This document shows positions 5,845-14,613 of a stretch of DNA of 17,070 bases, in pieces (position 1 is the first letter of the stretch; the number at the start of each line of letters is the position of its first letter). This DNA is from an uncultured Mycoplasmatota bacterium. Lineage in GTDB: Bacteria; Bacillota_I; Bacilli_A; RF39; UBA660. The translations under genes and the position numbers were made by a program. Location of the stretch: contig URYZ01000018.1 of the NCBI GenBank assembly GCA_900552235.1, positions 1-17,070 on the forward strand. Direction: 5' to 3'. Under the pieces are notes generated by a model. The model was not told where the DNA came from. It searched no databases and saw only the letters and a program-made list of their open reading frames with translations.

Positions 5845-7869
5845 ATGAAAAATTTAGTAATCGTGGAATCTCCTAGTAAAAGTAAAACAATAGAAAAATA
5901 TTTAGGAAATTCTTATAAAGTTGTTTCTTCTAAAGGACATATTAGAGATTTAAAAACAAGTGGCAAATATGGGTTTGGTGTTGATGTTGATAATAATTTC
6001 GCTCCAAGTTATGAACCAATAAAAGGAAAACAAAAAGTAATAAATGATTTAAAAAAATTAGCTAAAGATAGTGATATGGTATATCTTGCATCAGATCCTG
6101 ATAGGGAAGGAGAAGCTATTAGTTGGCATTTAAAAGATGCTTTAGGATTAAAAGATAAAGAATATGAAAGAGTAGTTTTTAATGAAATAACTCATGATAA
6201 AGTACTTGAAGCTTTTAAACATCCTAGAAAAATAGATGATGATTTAGTAAAATCACAAGAAGCAAGAAGAATACTTGATAGAATTATTGGGTTTCGTTTA
6301 TCTAAATTAATGCAATCAAAAACAGGAGGAAAAAGTGCAGGTAGAGTCCAAAGTGTTGCATTAAAATTAATCGTAGATAGAGAAGATGAAATTAATAGTT
6401 TTATTCCAGAAAAGTACTATACGATAACAGCGTTTTTTAATGATTTTGAAGCAGATATATTTAAATATAAGACTACTGATTTAGAAATAACAAAAGAAGA
6501 AGAAGTAAATAATATTTTATCTAAATTAAATAAGACATTTAATATTGAAGAAATAGAGAAAAAAGAAAAATTAAAAAAAGCTAAATATCCTTTTACAACT
6601 TCAACTCTTCAACAAGAAGCATCAACAAAATTAGGCTTTACTGGTAAAAAGACAATGAGTATAGCACAAAAATTATATGAAGGTATAGATATAGGGACTG
6701 AAACAACTGGACTTATTTCTTATATGAGAACTGATTCTGTTAGATTAAGTGATGAATTTGTTGGAAAAACATTAAATTATATTGAAAAAAATTATGGTAA
6801 AGAATATATTGGTTATGTTAAAACAAGTAAAAAGAAAGAAAACGTTCAAGACGCTCATGAAGCAATAAGACCAACTGATATAAATAAAACACCAGAAAAG
6901 ATGAAAGAGTATTTAACAAGTGATGAATATAAATTATATAAACTTATTTATATAAGAACGCTTGCTAGTTTAATGAAAGATGCAAAAACATTAGCAACAA
7001 CAATTATTTTAGATAATAATGATTATAAGTTTAAAGCTAGTGGTAGTGTTTTAACATTTGATGGATATTTGAAAGTTTATAGTGATTATGAAGATAAAGA
7101 AGACAGAATATTACCTGATTTAGATAAATATAATACTAGTGTTTTAGTATCTACTAAAATAGAAAGTGACGAACATTATACAAAACCAAAACCAAGATAT
7201 ACAGAAGCAAAATTAATAAAAGAACTTGAAGAATTAGGAATAGGTAGACCATCAACTTATGTTAAAATAATAGATACTTTAAAATTAAGAGATTATGTAA
7301 AAGTTATTGATAAAAAATTTGTTCCAACTGAAATAGGAATAGCTACAACAAGAAAACTACAAGAAAGTTTTTCTAATTTAATAAATGTTACTTATACTGC
7401 TAATATGGAAAATGATCTAGATAAAATAGCGGAAGGTAAAAAAGTATGGTATGAACTTTTAAATGAATTTTGGAAAGAATTTGAACCACAAGTAAAGGAA
7501 GCTTTTACGTCTATGGAAAAAGTTGAAGCAAAAAAAACAGGGGAAAAGTGTCCTGAATGTGGAAGTGATATGGTAATTAGAAATGGTAAATTTGGTGAAT
7601 TTGAAGCATGTAGTAATTATCCGACATGTAAATATATTAAAAAGAAAGAAAAAGAAGTAAAAGAAATAATTCCATGTCCTAATTGTAAAGGAACAATTAT
7701 TGAAAAGAAAACAAAAAAAGGTAAGATATTTTATGGATGTAATAATTATCCAAAGTGTAATTTTGCTAGTTGGGATAAGCCTTTAATTGAAAAATGTCCT
7801 GAATGTGGAGGAGTTTTAGTAGAAAAAAAAGATAAGATTAAATGTTTATCTTGTGACTATGAAAAGTAA
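5845..7869 (+). CDS. topA: DNA topoisomerase I (type IA)
   Basis: The 674-residue protein is a complete bacterial type IA topoisomerase, which relaxes negative supercoils. The N-terminal Toprim domain has VIVESPSKSKT with E8 and SDPDREGE with D84, D86 and E88. The active-site tyrosine is Y293 in ISYMRTDSVR. The DAHEAIRPTD block and the ELGIGRPSTYVKII block follow. The C-terminus holds three four-cysteine zinc ribbons, each opening with CPxC (CPECGSDM, CPNCKGTI, CPECGGVL) and each but the last closing with an NYPxC motif. Length is normal for Firmicutes. AAGGA lies about 9 nt before the ATG, and the gene has its own promoter. Confidence 0.97.
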   Translation: MKNLVIVESPSKSKTIEKYLGNSYKVVSSKGHIRDLKTSGKYGFGVDVDNNFAPSYEPIKGKQKVINDLKKLAKDSDMVYLASDPDREGEAISWHLKDALGLKDKEYERVVFNEITHDKVLEAFKHPRKIDDDLVKSQEARRILDRIIGFRLSKLMQSKTGGKSAGRVQSVALKLIVDREDEINSFIPEKYYTITAFFNDFEADIFKYKTTDLEITKEEEVNNILSKLNKTFNIEEIEKKEKLKKAKYPFTTSTLQQEASTKLGFTGKKTMSIAQKLYEGIDIGTETTGLISYMRTDSVRLSDEFVGKTLNYIEKNYGKEYIGYVKTSKKKENVQDAHEAIRPTDINKTPEKMKEYLTSDEYKLYKLIYIRTLASLMKDAKTLATTIILDNNDYKFKASGSVLTFDGYLKVYSDYEDKEDRILPDLDKYNTSVLVSTKIESDEHYTKPKPRYTEAKLIKELEELGIGRPSTYVKIIDTLKLRDYVKVIDKKFVPTEIGIATTRKLQESFSNLINVTYTANMENDLDKIAEGKKVWYELLNEFWKEFEPQVKEAFTSMEKVEAKKTGEKCPECGSDMVIRNGKFGEFEACSNYPTCKYIKKKEKEVKEIIPCPNCKGTIIEKKTKKGKIFYGCNNYPKCNFASWDKPLIEKCPECGGVLVEKKDKIKCLSCDYEK

Positions 7870-7876
7870 AGTAAAT

Positions 7877-7912
7877 TAATAGTTTTAAAAAATCTATTGA
7901 TTTTAATTTTTT
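7877..7912 (+). terminator. Weak possible terminator after topA
   Basis: AATAG (7878-7882) can pair with CTATT (7894-7898), extended by TTTT/AAAA inside with a bulge, and T-rich sequence follows. The stem has only one GC pair and overlaps the next promoter, so this is tentative. Confidence 0.3.
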
Positions 7913-7925
7913 GTTGTGATATAAT
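7897..7925 (+). promoter_or_regulatory. Strong extended -10 promoter for the surface protein
   Basis: TTGATT (7897-7902), a 17-nt spacer and a perfect TATAAT (7920-7925) with TG at 7917-7918. This is the best extended -10 match in the window, which fits strong expression of a surface protein. Confidence 0.8.
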
Positions 7926-7946
7926 TATAGTGTCGAAAGGAGAATA

Positions 7947-9455
7947 ATGACAATGAAAAAGAAATTTTTATTTATAGTGGCAGCACTTGTGTTATTTGTT
8001 CCAAATGCAATGGCTGCTGAAAAAACAGTAGCAACAGATGCTGAATTTATCGAAGCATTTAAAACTGCTGAAACAAATGATGTAATTAAATTAACTACAA
8101 ATATTACATTCAATGACCATTTACAATGTGGAAATGGGAAAAAATTAACTGTTAACTTAAATGGTTTTAATTTAACAGCAACAGATGGAAAGACAATAAT
8201 CGTTCAAAATGGAGAACTTACATTTACTGGAAAAGGTATAATTGATGTTAAAGATTCAATTGTAAATGTATGGGGAATTGAAGATAGTACATCTACAAGC
8301 AAATCTATTTTAAATATAGATAAAGATGTAACTATTAAAAGTAATGATTCAGGTATTGCTGTATTCTATGATGAAAAAAATGCATATAATACAGAAGTTA
8401 ATTTTGCTGGAAAAATACAAGCTGTTAACTTAGGAATAACTGTAAATGGAACTATAAAACATGAAAATGGACCAGTAATTAATATTAAAAATGGTGCAAG
8501 TATCACAACTACTGCTGATGATGGTGTAGCTTTATATGGCGCTGGTAGAGGGACTTATACTATTGAAGAAGGTGCATATCTTGAAGGAGCAACTGGTGTT
8601 GAAGTTCGTGCAGGTATTTTAAATGTTAAAGGTGGAACTATTGTTGGTACTGGAAAAGAATTAGTATCAAAACCAAATGGTAATGGAGCGACAACACAAG
8701 GGGCAGGTATTGCAGTAGTACAACATACTACTTTATTACCAATAGATGTAACTATTTCTGGAGGAAATGTTAAAGGTGTTAAAGCATTATATGTAAATAA
8801 TACTCAACAAAATCCAGCTGAAGCTTGGGAAAAAGTTAAAGTAACAGTAGAAAAAGGAACATTTAATACTGAAGTTGATAAAGCTTATTTAGCAGAAACA
8901 ACAACATTAGAACAAAGTGGTAATAATTATGTTGTAAAACCAAATGTTAAAGCTGAAAGTGCAGGAGTTAAATTTGAAAGTGATGATGCTTTCTCAAATG
9001 AATATACTTTAGTAGTTGCTCCAAAAACTGAAAAAGAAGTTAAAGATGTAACAACTAAATTAACTGAAGCTTATAAAGATAATAAAAAAGTTGCAGGATT
9101 AAAATTAATTAGTCTTCATGACATTAGTATGTATTTAGATAATGAAGTTGTACCAATGGAAAATGGAAAATATACTATTTCAATTCCAGTAGCAGAATCT
9201 TTAAGAAACTTCAAAAACTATAAAGTAATTTATGTTAATGAAGATGGTGAAATTCAAGAAACAATTGATGCTAAATTAGTTAATGGAAAAGTTGTATTTA
9301 CAACAACTCACTTAAGTACATATGGAGTAATTGGATATAATAATCCAACAATGAACCCAGAAACAAGTGATGGTGTTATGACTTATGCAGTTATTCTTTG
9401 TGCTAGTATTTTTGCATTAGGTTCAGCTGTAGCTTTAAAAAAAAGATATAACTAA
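7947..9455 (+). CDS. Secreted beta-helix surface protein with sortase-like sorting tail
   Basis: The 502-residue protein opens with a signal peptide (MTMKKKFLFIVAALVLFVPN, likely cut after AMA at residue 23). Residues about 25-330 look like a right-handed parallel beta-helix: many short repeats such as LTVNLNGFNL, GELTFTGKGIIDV, INIKNGASIT, LNVKGGTIVG and VTISGGNVKG. A second globular part (about 335-462) follows and ends in HLSTYGVIGY, a common closing motif in Firmicute surface proteins. The tail has NPETS at 470-474, a hydrophobic segment at 477-497 and KKR at 498-500, the layout of a sortase sorting signal. Either ATG (7947 or 7953) could be used with the AAAGGAG at 7936-7942. A ligand or enzyme activity is not evident. 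It is a single-gene unit with promoter and terminator. Confidence 0.85.
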   Translation: MTMKKKFLFIVAALVLFVPNAMAAEKTVATDAEFIEAFKTAETNDVIKLTTNITFNDHLQCGNGKKLTVNLNGFNLTATDGKTIIVQNGELTFTGKGIIDVKDSIVNVWGIEDSTSTSKSILNIDKDVTIKSNDSGIAVFYDEKNAYNTEVNFAGKIQAVNLGITVNGTIKHENGPVINIKNGASITTTADDGVALYGAGRGTYTIEEGAYLEGATGVEVRAGILNVKGGTIVGTGKELVSKPNGNGATTQGAGIAVVQHTTLLPIDVTISGGNVKGVKALYVNNTQQNPAEAWEKVKVTVEKGTFNTEVDKAYLAETTTLEQSGNNYVVKPNVKAESAGVKFESDDAFSNEYTLVVAPKTEKEVKDVTTKLTEAYKDNKKVAGLKLISLHDISMYLDNEVVPMENGKYTISIPVAESLRNFKNYKVIYVNEDGEIQETIDAKLVNGKVVFTTTHLSTYGVIGYNNPTMNPETSDGVMTYAVILCASIFALGSAVALKKRYN

Positions 9456-9461
9456 AAAATT

Positions 9462-9491
9462 AAAGAACTATTAATTTAGTTCTTTTTCTTT
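9462..9491 (+). terminator. Terminator after the surface protein gene
   Basis: AAAGAACTA (9462-9470) pairs with TAGTTCTTT (9477-9485) around TTAATT, and a T-rich tail follows. It starts 7 nt after the stop codon. Confidence 0.85.
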
Positions 9492-9502
9492 TATTAAAAA
9501 TG

Positions 9503-9511
9503 TGTTATTAT
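9503..9511 (+). promoter_or_regulatory. Extended -10 promoter for the ClpX-like gene
   Basis: TGTTATTAT: TG at 9503-9504 and TATTAT at 9506-9511. No good -35 is seen 17 nt upstream (TTTTCT, inside the terminator tail), so recognition would rest on the extended -10. Confidence 0.5.
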
Positions 9512-9542
9512 AGAAAGCAGTAATTAGTTAGGGGATTTTGGT

Positions 9543-10994
9543 ATGGATTATAAAGGACTTAAAATATGTAAAATTTTAGAACCAACTTTTATGGAAGATA
9601 ATAAAGTTTTTAAAGTTAATGATGTTTGTTTAGGATATGAAACAAATAATAACATTATAGTTATATCAGGAAATTATGCTGGAAATATTTATCCTAATAT
9701 TAAAAAGGTGGATTTTAAGAATATAGATGAAAATTCTTATTATGGATGGGCAGAAAACATCAATAATTTAAAAATTGTTTTTGGCACTAATGATATTGTC
9801 GAATTAAAAGATAATTTAGAAACAGTTGTTCTTGATAAGATGTATTATATTGACTATGAAAAAGGTATTGTCGAACCATATAGTTTTGAAATTCCTGATT
9901 TATTTGATGAAAATATAACTTATGAACAAGAAGAAAAACAAGAAGAAAAACAAGAAGAAAATCTTGATAACATTTTACCTTCAATAAAAGATATAAGTTC
10001 AAAAATAAAAGAAAAAATAATTAGTCAAGATACTGCAATAAATCAGGTTTTAGCAGCAATATATGGTAATAGACAAATAATAGAAAATGAAAGTTTAACT
10101 AAAGAAGAAAAAAGAAACTTGAAAAAATCTGTTTTAATATATGGAAACACAGGAACAGGAAAAACAGAAATATCAAAACAAATAGCTAGTTTTTAAAATT
10201 TACCTATTCAAATTGAAGATGCTACAAAATATACTGCAGAAGGTTATCAAGGTAGTAGTGTTAATGAAATGCTTATTCATTTATATAGAAAATGTAATGG
10301 TGATTTAAAAAAAGCTGAAAATGCAATATTGGTAATTGATGAAATAGATAAGAAAAAAGATAATAAAACTTCTTATACTTCATCTACTACTGATGTTTTA
10401 TATTCACTTCTTAAAATAATCGAAGGAGAAACATTTATTTTACAAATTGGAGAAGATAGAAAATTAATTGAATTTGATACATCTAATTTAACAATTGCTT
10501 TAAGTGGTAGGTTTGAGGGAGTAGATAAAGTAAAAGAAGATAGAAAATCTATTGGATTTAATATATCTTCTTTGGAAAAAGAAGAAAATCCTAAAGTGGC
10601 TCAAGCAGAAAATTTTGTAAAATTAGGTATTCCAGGAGAATTTATTGGTCGTAATTCTTGTATTGTAAGAACAAATGACTTAAGTGTAGAAGATTTAAAA
10701 TTAATAATAACATCATCTTCTTTAAGTGCTTTACTTTTAAAAAAGAAGTTTTATGAACTTAATAATGTTTCTTTAACATATGATGATGATTTTATAACTT
10801 TTTTAGCAGAAGAAGCATATAAATCAGGTATCGGAGCAAGAGGTATTAAACAAGCTTTAGAAAATGTAATAAAAGATTTAGAATTTGAAATATTATCAGG
10901 AGATATAAAAGAAATTAAGTTAACAAGAAATGGCGTTATTAAAAAATATAATAACGATAAAAAATTAGTAAGAAAACAAGAACTAAATATATAA
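9543..10994 (+). pseudogene. ClpX-like AAA+ ATPase gene interrupted by one in-frame TAA
   Basis: One continuous frame of 483 codons is broken only by TAA at 10194-10196. Before it are an unrecognised N-terminal domain (residues 1-120), a QEEK repeat linker (129-140) and the Walker A loop GNTGTGKT (201-208). After it, in the same frame, come NLPIQIEDATKYTAEGYQG, Walker B ILVIDEID (262-269) and the sensor-2 region GIGARGIKQALE. Aligned with ClpX from memory, the stop falls at a Leu codon, which fits a TTA to TAA change. The ClpX zinc-binding N-terminal domain is absent, so this is a ClpX relative and not ClpX itself. Without readthrough the first piece (217 residues) ends just after Walker A and cannot be an ATPase. 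A restart at the ATG 10269 has no good ribosome binding site. Sequencing error is possible. Confidence 0.82.
9927..9962 (+). repeat. Tandem 12-nt repeat, three copies
   Basis: The unit CAAGAAGAAAAA is repeated three times (the last copy ends in T) and codes for QEEK-QEEK-QEEN. It forms a charged linker between the N-terminal domain and the ATPase domain. Copy number changes keep the reading frame. Confidence 0.85.
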
Positions 10995-11023
10995 AAGAAA
11001 TAAGTAAAATATTTCTTTTTTTT
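10993..11023 (+). terminator. Terminator after the ClpX-like gene
   Basis: A 10-bp stem pairs AAAAGAAATA (10993-11002) with TATTTCTTTT (11010-11019) around a 7-nt loop and runs into more T. It overlaps the end of the coding frame by two bases. Confidence 0.8.
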
Positions 11024-11031
11024 ATATTTTT

Positions 11032-11040
11032 TGGTATAAT
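11032..11040 (+). promoter_or_regulatory. Extended -10 promoter for the rlmN-prpC-prkC operon
   Basis: TGGTATAAT: TG at 11032-11033 and a perfect TATAAT at 11035-11040. The -35 position (TTTCTT, 11012-11017) is weak. Transcription would start near 11047, giving a leader of only about 13 nt before rlmN. Confidence 0.6.
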
Positions 11041-11059
11041 CTATATGGGTGTTATATAA

Positions 11060-12085
11060 ATGGAAAATATATATAATTTAACAAAAGAAGATTTAGAATC
11101 TTATTTAATTAATATTAATGATAAAAAATTTAGATCTACGCAAATATATGACTGGTTATATGTAAAAAGAGTTAAATCTTTTGATGAAATGACTAATTTA
11201 AGTAAAACTCTTATAAGTAAACTAAAAAAGGATTTTAAATGTAATCATTTAGAAATAGTAAAAGAGGAAAAAGATAAAGATGTATCTAAATATTTATTTA
11301 AACTTTATGATGAAAATTATGTTGAAACTGTTTTAATGGAACATAATTATGGACTTAGTTTATGCGTTTCAAGCGAAGTTGGTTGTAATATGGGATGTAT
11401 TTTTTGTGAAAGTGGAAGACTTAAAAAGGTTAGAAATCTATATGCATATGAAATAGTTTTACAAATACTTATGATTGAAGAAAGAATCAAAAGAAGAATT
11501 TCACATATTGTTGTTATGGGCATTGGGGAACCATTTGATAATTACGATAATATAATGAAGTTTGTAAAAATAATTAATGATCCAAAAGGACTTGCTATAG
11601 GAAGTAGGCATATAACTATATCAACATGTGGGGTTGTTCCTAAAATATATGAATTTAGTAAAGAACCTTTTCAAGTAAATTTAGCAATTTCTTTACATGC
11701 TCCGACAAATGAATTAAGAACTAAGATTATGCCTATTAATAAAGCCTATAATATAGAAACATTAATAAAAGCAGTAAAAGATTATATAACTATTACTAAT
11801 AGAAGAGTTACATTTGAATATATTTTATTAGATAATGTAAATGATAAAGATATTGATGCTAAAAATCTTGCTAAACTTTTAAAAGGTATAAATTGTTATG
11901 TAAATTTAATTCCTTATAATGAAAGTAGTAATTTTACACTTAAAAGAAGTAAAACTTCGCAAATTAATAGATTTTATGATATACTTAAAAAAGAAGGTAT
12001 AAATGTAACAATAAGAAAAGAGTTTGGTTCTAATATATCTGCGGCATGTGGACAACTTAGAAGTAAAAAGGAGGAACAAAAATGA
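11060..12085 (+). CDS. rlmN: Radical SAM 23S rRNA/tRNA adenine-C2 methyltransferase RlmN
   Basis: The 341-residue protein is of RlmN length. LCVSSEVGCNMGCIFC holds C102 and the radical-SAM cluster cysteines C109, C113 and C116 (CX3CX2C). C330 in SAACGQL is the partner of C102 in the two-cysteine methyl transfer mechanism. VVMGIGEPFDNY and NLAISLHAPTNELR are typical family blocks. RlmN methylates C2 of A2503 in 23S rRNA and A37 of some tRNAs. The stretch after the cluster (ESGRLKKVRNL) differs from the commonest ATGKQGFxRNL form but fits a Firmicute subgroup. The related Cfr enzymes are less likely given the operon. The ribosome binding site (GGGTG) is modest. The stop overlaps prpC by 4 nt (ATGA). 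Confidence 0.92.
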   Translation: MENIYNLTKEDLESYLININDKKFRSTQIYDWLYVKRVKSFDEMTNLSKTLISKLKKDFKCNHLEIVKEEKDKDVSKYLFKLYDENYVETVLMEHNYGLSLCVSSEVGCNMGCIFCESGRLKKVRNLYAYEIVLQILMIEERIKRRISHIVVMGIGEPFDNYDNIMKFVKIINDPKGLAIGSRHITISTCGVVPKIYEFSKEPFQVNLAISLHAPTNELRTKIMPINKAYNIETLIKAVKDYITITNRRVTFEYILLDNVNDKDIDAKNLAKLLKGINCYVNLIPYNESSNFTLKRSKTSQINRFYDILKKEGINVTIRKEFGSNISAACGQLRSKKEEQK

Positions 12086-12810
12086 AATCATTTTATTTAA
12101 CAGATACAGGTTTAGTTCGTGATCATAATGAAGATAGTGTTATAATTTCTGAAAATGGTGAAGGATGTTATCTTATGGCAGTAGCTGATGGCATGGGTGG
12201 ACATCAAGCAGGTGAAGTTGCTTCATCTATTGCTATTAGCTATCTTGGTAAAAGATTTACAAGTGATTTTAGAAAAATGAGTAAAGTAGATGCTGTTTCT
12301 TGGTTAAGATTTAGTGTTATTGAAATTAATAGTTTAATATTTAAATATACAGAAGACCATCCTGAAAGTAAAGGAATGGGAACAACTTTAGTTTTAGCGC
12401 TTGTTACACCTGAATATATACTTTTTGGTAATATAGGAGATTCAAGTGGATTTGTAATGAAAAATAATCATTTGCATAAAGTTACACACGATCATACACT
12501 TGTTAATTTACTTGTAACAGCAGGAGAACTAACGGAAGAAGAAGCAAGAAATCATCCAAGAAAAAATATTTTAATGAATGCGCTTGGAATAAATGATCCA
12601 ATTGATATAGATATATTTGATTGCAGCATGGATATTTCTTCAATACTTTTATGTTCGGATGGGCTTACAACAATGCTTCTTGATGAACAAATTGAAAAAA
12701 CGCTTTTAGAAGAAAATTTAAGTATAGAAGAAAAAGTGGAAAGACTTATAAATAAAGCAAACAATAGAGGTGGAAAGGATAATATTTCTGTTGCTTATTT
12801 AGAAAAATAA
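12082..12810 (+). CDS. prpC: PP2C-family Ser/Thr protein phosphatase PrpC
   Basis: The 242-residue protein has the PPM/PP2C metal-binding motifs in order: RDHNEDS (residues 13-19), ADGMGGH, GMGTTLV, IGDSS, CSDGLT and GGKDNIS near the end. The usual GDSR reads GDSS here, a small departure. It removes phosphate from Ser/Thr and is the partner phosphatase of the PASTA kinase PrkC encoded directly downstream, together controlling growth and cell-wall processes. AAGGAGG inside the end of rlmN (12068-12074) is a strong ribosome binding site, and the ATGA overlap suggests coupled translation. Confidence 0.95.
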   Translation: MKSFYLTDTGLVRDHNEDSVIISENGEGCYLMAVADGMGGHQAGEVASSIAISYLGKRFTSDFRKMSKVDAVSWLRFSVIEINSLIFKYTEDHPESKGMGTTLVLALVTPEYILFGNIGDSSGFVMKNNHLHKVTHDHTLVNLLVTAGELTEEEARNHPRKNILMNALGINDPIDIDIFDCSMDISSILLCSDGLTTMLLDEQIEKTLLEENLSIEEKVERLINKANNRGGKDNISVAYLEK

Positions 12811-13085
12811 TGAAAGGTGTTGGGTAAAGTGATAGTAAAAGGACAAAAAATAAATGATAGATATGAAATAATTAAAACAATTGGAGAAGGTGGTATGGCT
12901 AATGTGTATTTAGCAAAAGATACCATTTTAGATAGGGATGTTGCAATTAAAGTTTTAAGAGGAGATCTTGCGAGTGATGAAAAGTTTGTAAGAAGATTTC
13001 AAAGGGAAGCTTTATCAGCATCAAGTTTATCACATCCTAATATTGTTGAAATATATGATGTTGGGGAAGATGATGGTAATAATTT

Positions 13086-13135
13086 TATCTGCAACATAAT
13101 AAAACAAAATTTTCACTCCATATCTATTATTATAT
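13086..13135 (+). other. 47-nt insertion in the prkC kinase hinge
   Basis: The extra segment is flanked by TAT (13086-13088 and 13133-13135), consistent with a 44-nt piece plus a 3-nt target duplication, or with slippage between short repeats. It is AT-rich, begins CTGCAACATAATAAAAC and contains the palindrome AAAATTTT. I see no other copy in this window. Confidence 0.7.
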
Positions 13136-13146
13136 AGTTATGGAGT
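13115..13146 (+). repeat. Inverted repeat spanning the insertion and prkC
   Basis: ACTCCATA (13115-13122, inside the insertion) is the exact reverse complement of TATGGAGT (13139-13146, in prkC), with 16 nt between. The hairpin covers the ATG at 13140 that would start the second kinase fragment. Confidence 0.6.
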
Positions 13147-14613
13147 ATGTTCCTGGTAAGAATTTAAAACAAGTACTTAAAAAACGTGGTAACTTAACAG
13201 TTAGTGAAGTAATTGATATTATGCTTCAAATAACAAGTGCTATGGGACTTGCACATGATAGTTTAATAATTCATAGAGATTTAAAACCACAAAATATCTT
13301 AATGATGGATGATGGTGGTGTTAAAATAACTGATTTTGGTATAGCTATGGCTCTTAATGCAACACAACTTACACAAACAAATTCTGCGATGGGTTCAGTT
13401 CATTATTTTCCACCAGAACAAGCAAGTGGTAAAGGTTCTACTTTAAAAAGTGATGTTTATTCTCTTGGAATAATGATGTATGAACTTTTAACTGGATATC
13501 TTCCTTTTAGAGGAGATAATGCCGTTGAAATAGCATTAAAACATTTAAAAGAACCAATTCCTTCGATAAGAAGTGAATTTCCAAATATTCCACAAAGTGT
13601 TGAAAATATAATTATTAAAGCAACTGCAAAAAATCCTAAAAATAGATATAATAATGCTAATGAAATGCATGAAGATTTACTTACATGTTTAAATAAAGAA
13701 AGATTAGAAGAACCAAAAATAAAACTTAAATATAATGAAGGTATATCTGATGATGTTGCTTTTGAAGTAGATAAAGAAAATATGGATGATAGTTTTGTTA
13801 GTCAAATTAAAGATACAAAAGATAATAAAAATAAAACAATAATTATTTTAGGTAGCGTTCTTGGAGGTTTGGTAGTAATCTTAGGTATTGTATATTTTAC
13901 ATTATCAATATTTGCTACTTCAAAAGATGTAAAAATACCAGATGTTAAGAATTTAAGTGTTGAAGATGCTGATACATTGCTTAGAAAAAGAGGTTTAAAG
14001 GTAGCATTAAATTCTGAAGAAGAACCATCTTTAGAAGTGGAAGAAGGTAAAATAATAGGCACTAAGCCTGAAATAGGCAGAGTAGTAAAAGAAAATACAG
14101 AAATTACCTTAATAATTTCAACAGGACAAGTAACTTATGAAGTGGAAGATTTAACTGGTAAAAATTATCGTGAAGTTAAAACAGAGTTAGAAATAAGATA
14201 TTCATTAAAAGTTACTGTTGAAGAAAAAGAAGTAGAAGAGCAAAAAGATAAAAAATATGATAAAGAAGAAATTGTAGCTCAAAGTGTTAAAAAAGGTGAA
14301 GTTCTAACAACAGGAGATGAAATAATTTTATATATTCCAAAAGTTTTAGAAAAATACCCTGACTTTGTTAATGAAAATTGGTCTATTACAGATATTCAAA
14401 AATGGGCTAAAGAAAAAGAAATATCTTTAGTAATTATAGAAAAAGAAACAAATGAATATAAAGAAGGTGCAATAATAGCACAAAGTAGAGCAAAAGATTC
14501 TGTTGTAACAAAAGGAGCAGAACTTAAAATAACAATTGCTAAGAAAATAGAAACACCTGAAGAAGTAGAACCTAATCCAGCAACTCCACCAGAAGAACAA
14601 GGAACAAACTAAT

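Larger units (their letters stand above)
12829..14612 (+). pseudogene. prkC: PASTA-domain Ser/Thr kinase PrkC, frame broken by a 47-nt insertion
   Basis: The N-terminal piece (GTG 12829 to TAG 13137) carries the glycine loop GEGGMANV (19-26), VAIK with K41 and E60. The frame is then lost. The rest (13140-14612) carries the HRD (HRDLKPQN), DFG, the activation segment with YFPPEQASGK and DVYSLGI, a membrane segment (13836-13916) and three extracellular PASTA repeats. Removing 47 nt (13090-13136, or the equivalent 13089-13135) rejoins NNFI to VMEYVPG exactly at the hinge and gives about 578 residues, normal for PrkC. As written, the ATP-binding lobe is separated from the catalytic lobe, and the second piece has no ribosome binding site. 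The GTG at 12829 is chosen for AAAGG at 12813-12817. Order prpC-prkC-rsgA-rpe is conserved. Assembly error, real inactivation or ribosome bypassing remain open. Confidence 0.88.

Noticed and set aside
10194..10196. Stop codon reassignment or programmed frameshifting at the ClpX-like TAA
   Set aside because: TAA ends many intact genes here, so it is not reassigned, and the frame is the same on both sides, so no frameshift is needed; a point mutation or read error is simpler.
13140..14612. Second prkC piece as an independent gene starting at ATG 13140
   Set aside because: It starts inside the conserved kinase hinge, has no ribosome binding site and lacks the ATP-binding lobe, so it is the broken end of prkC and not a separate gene.
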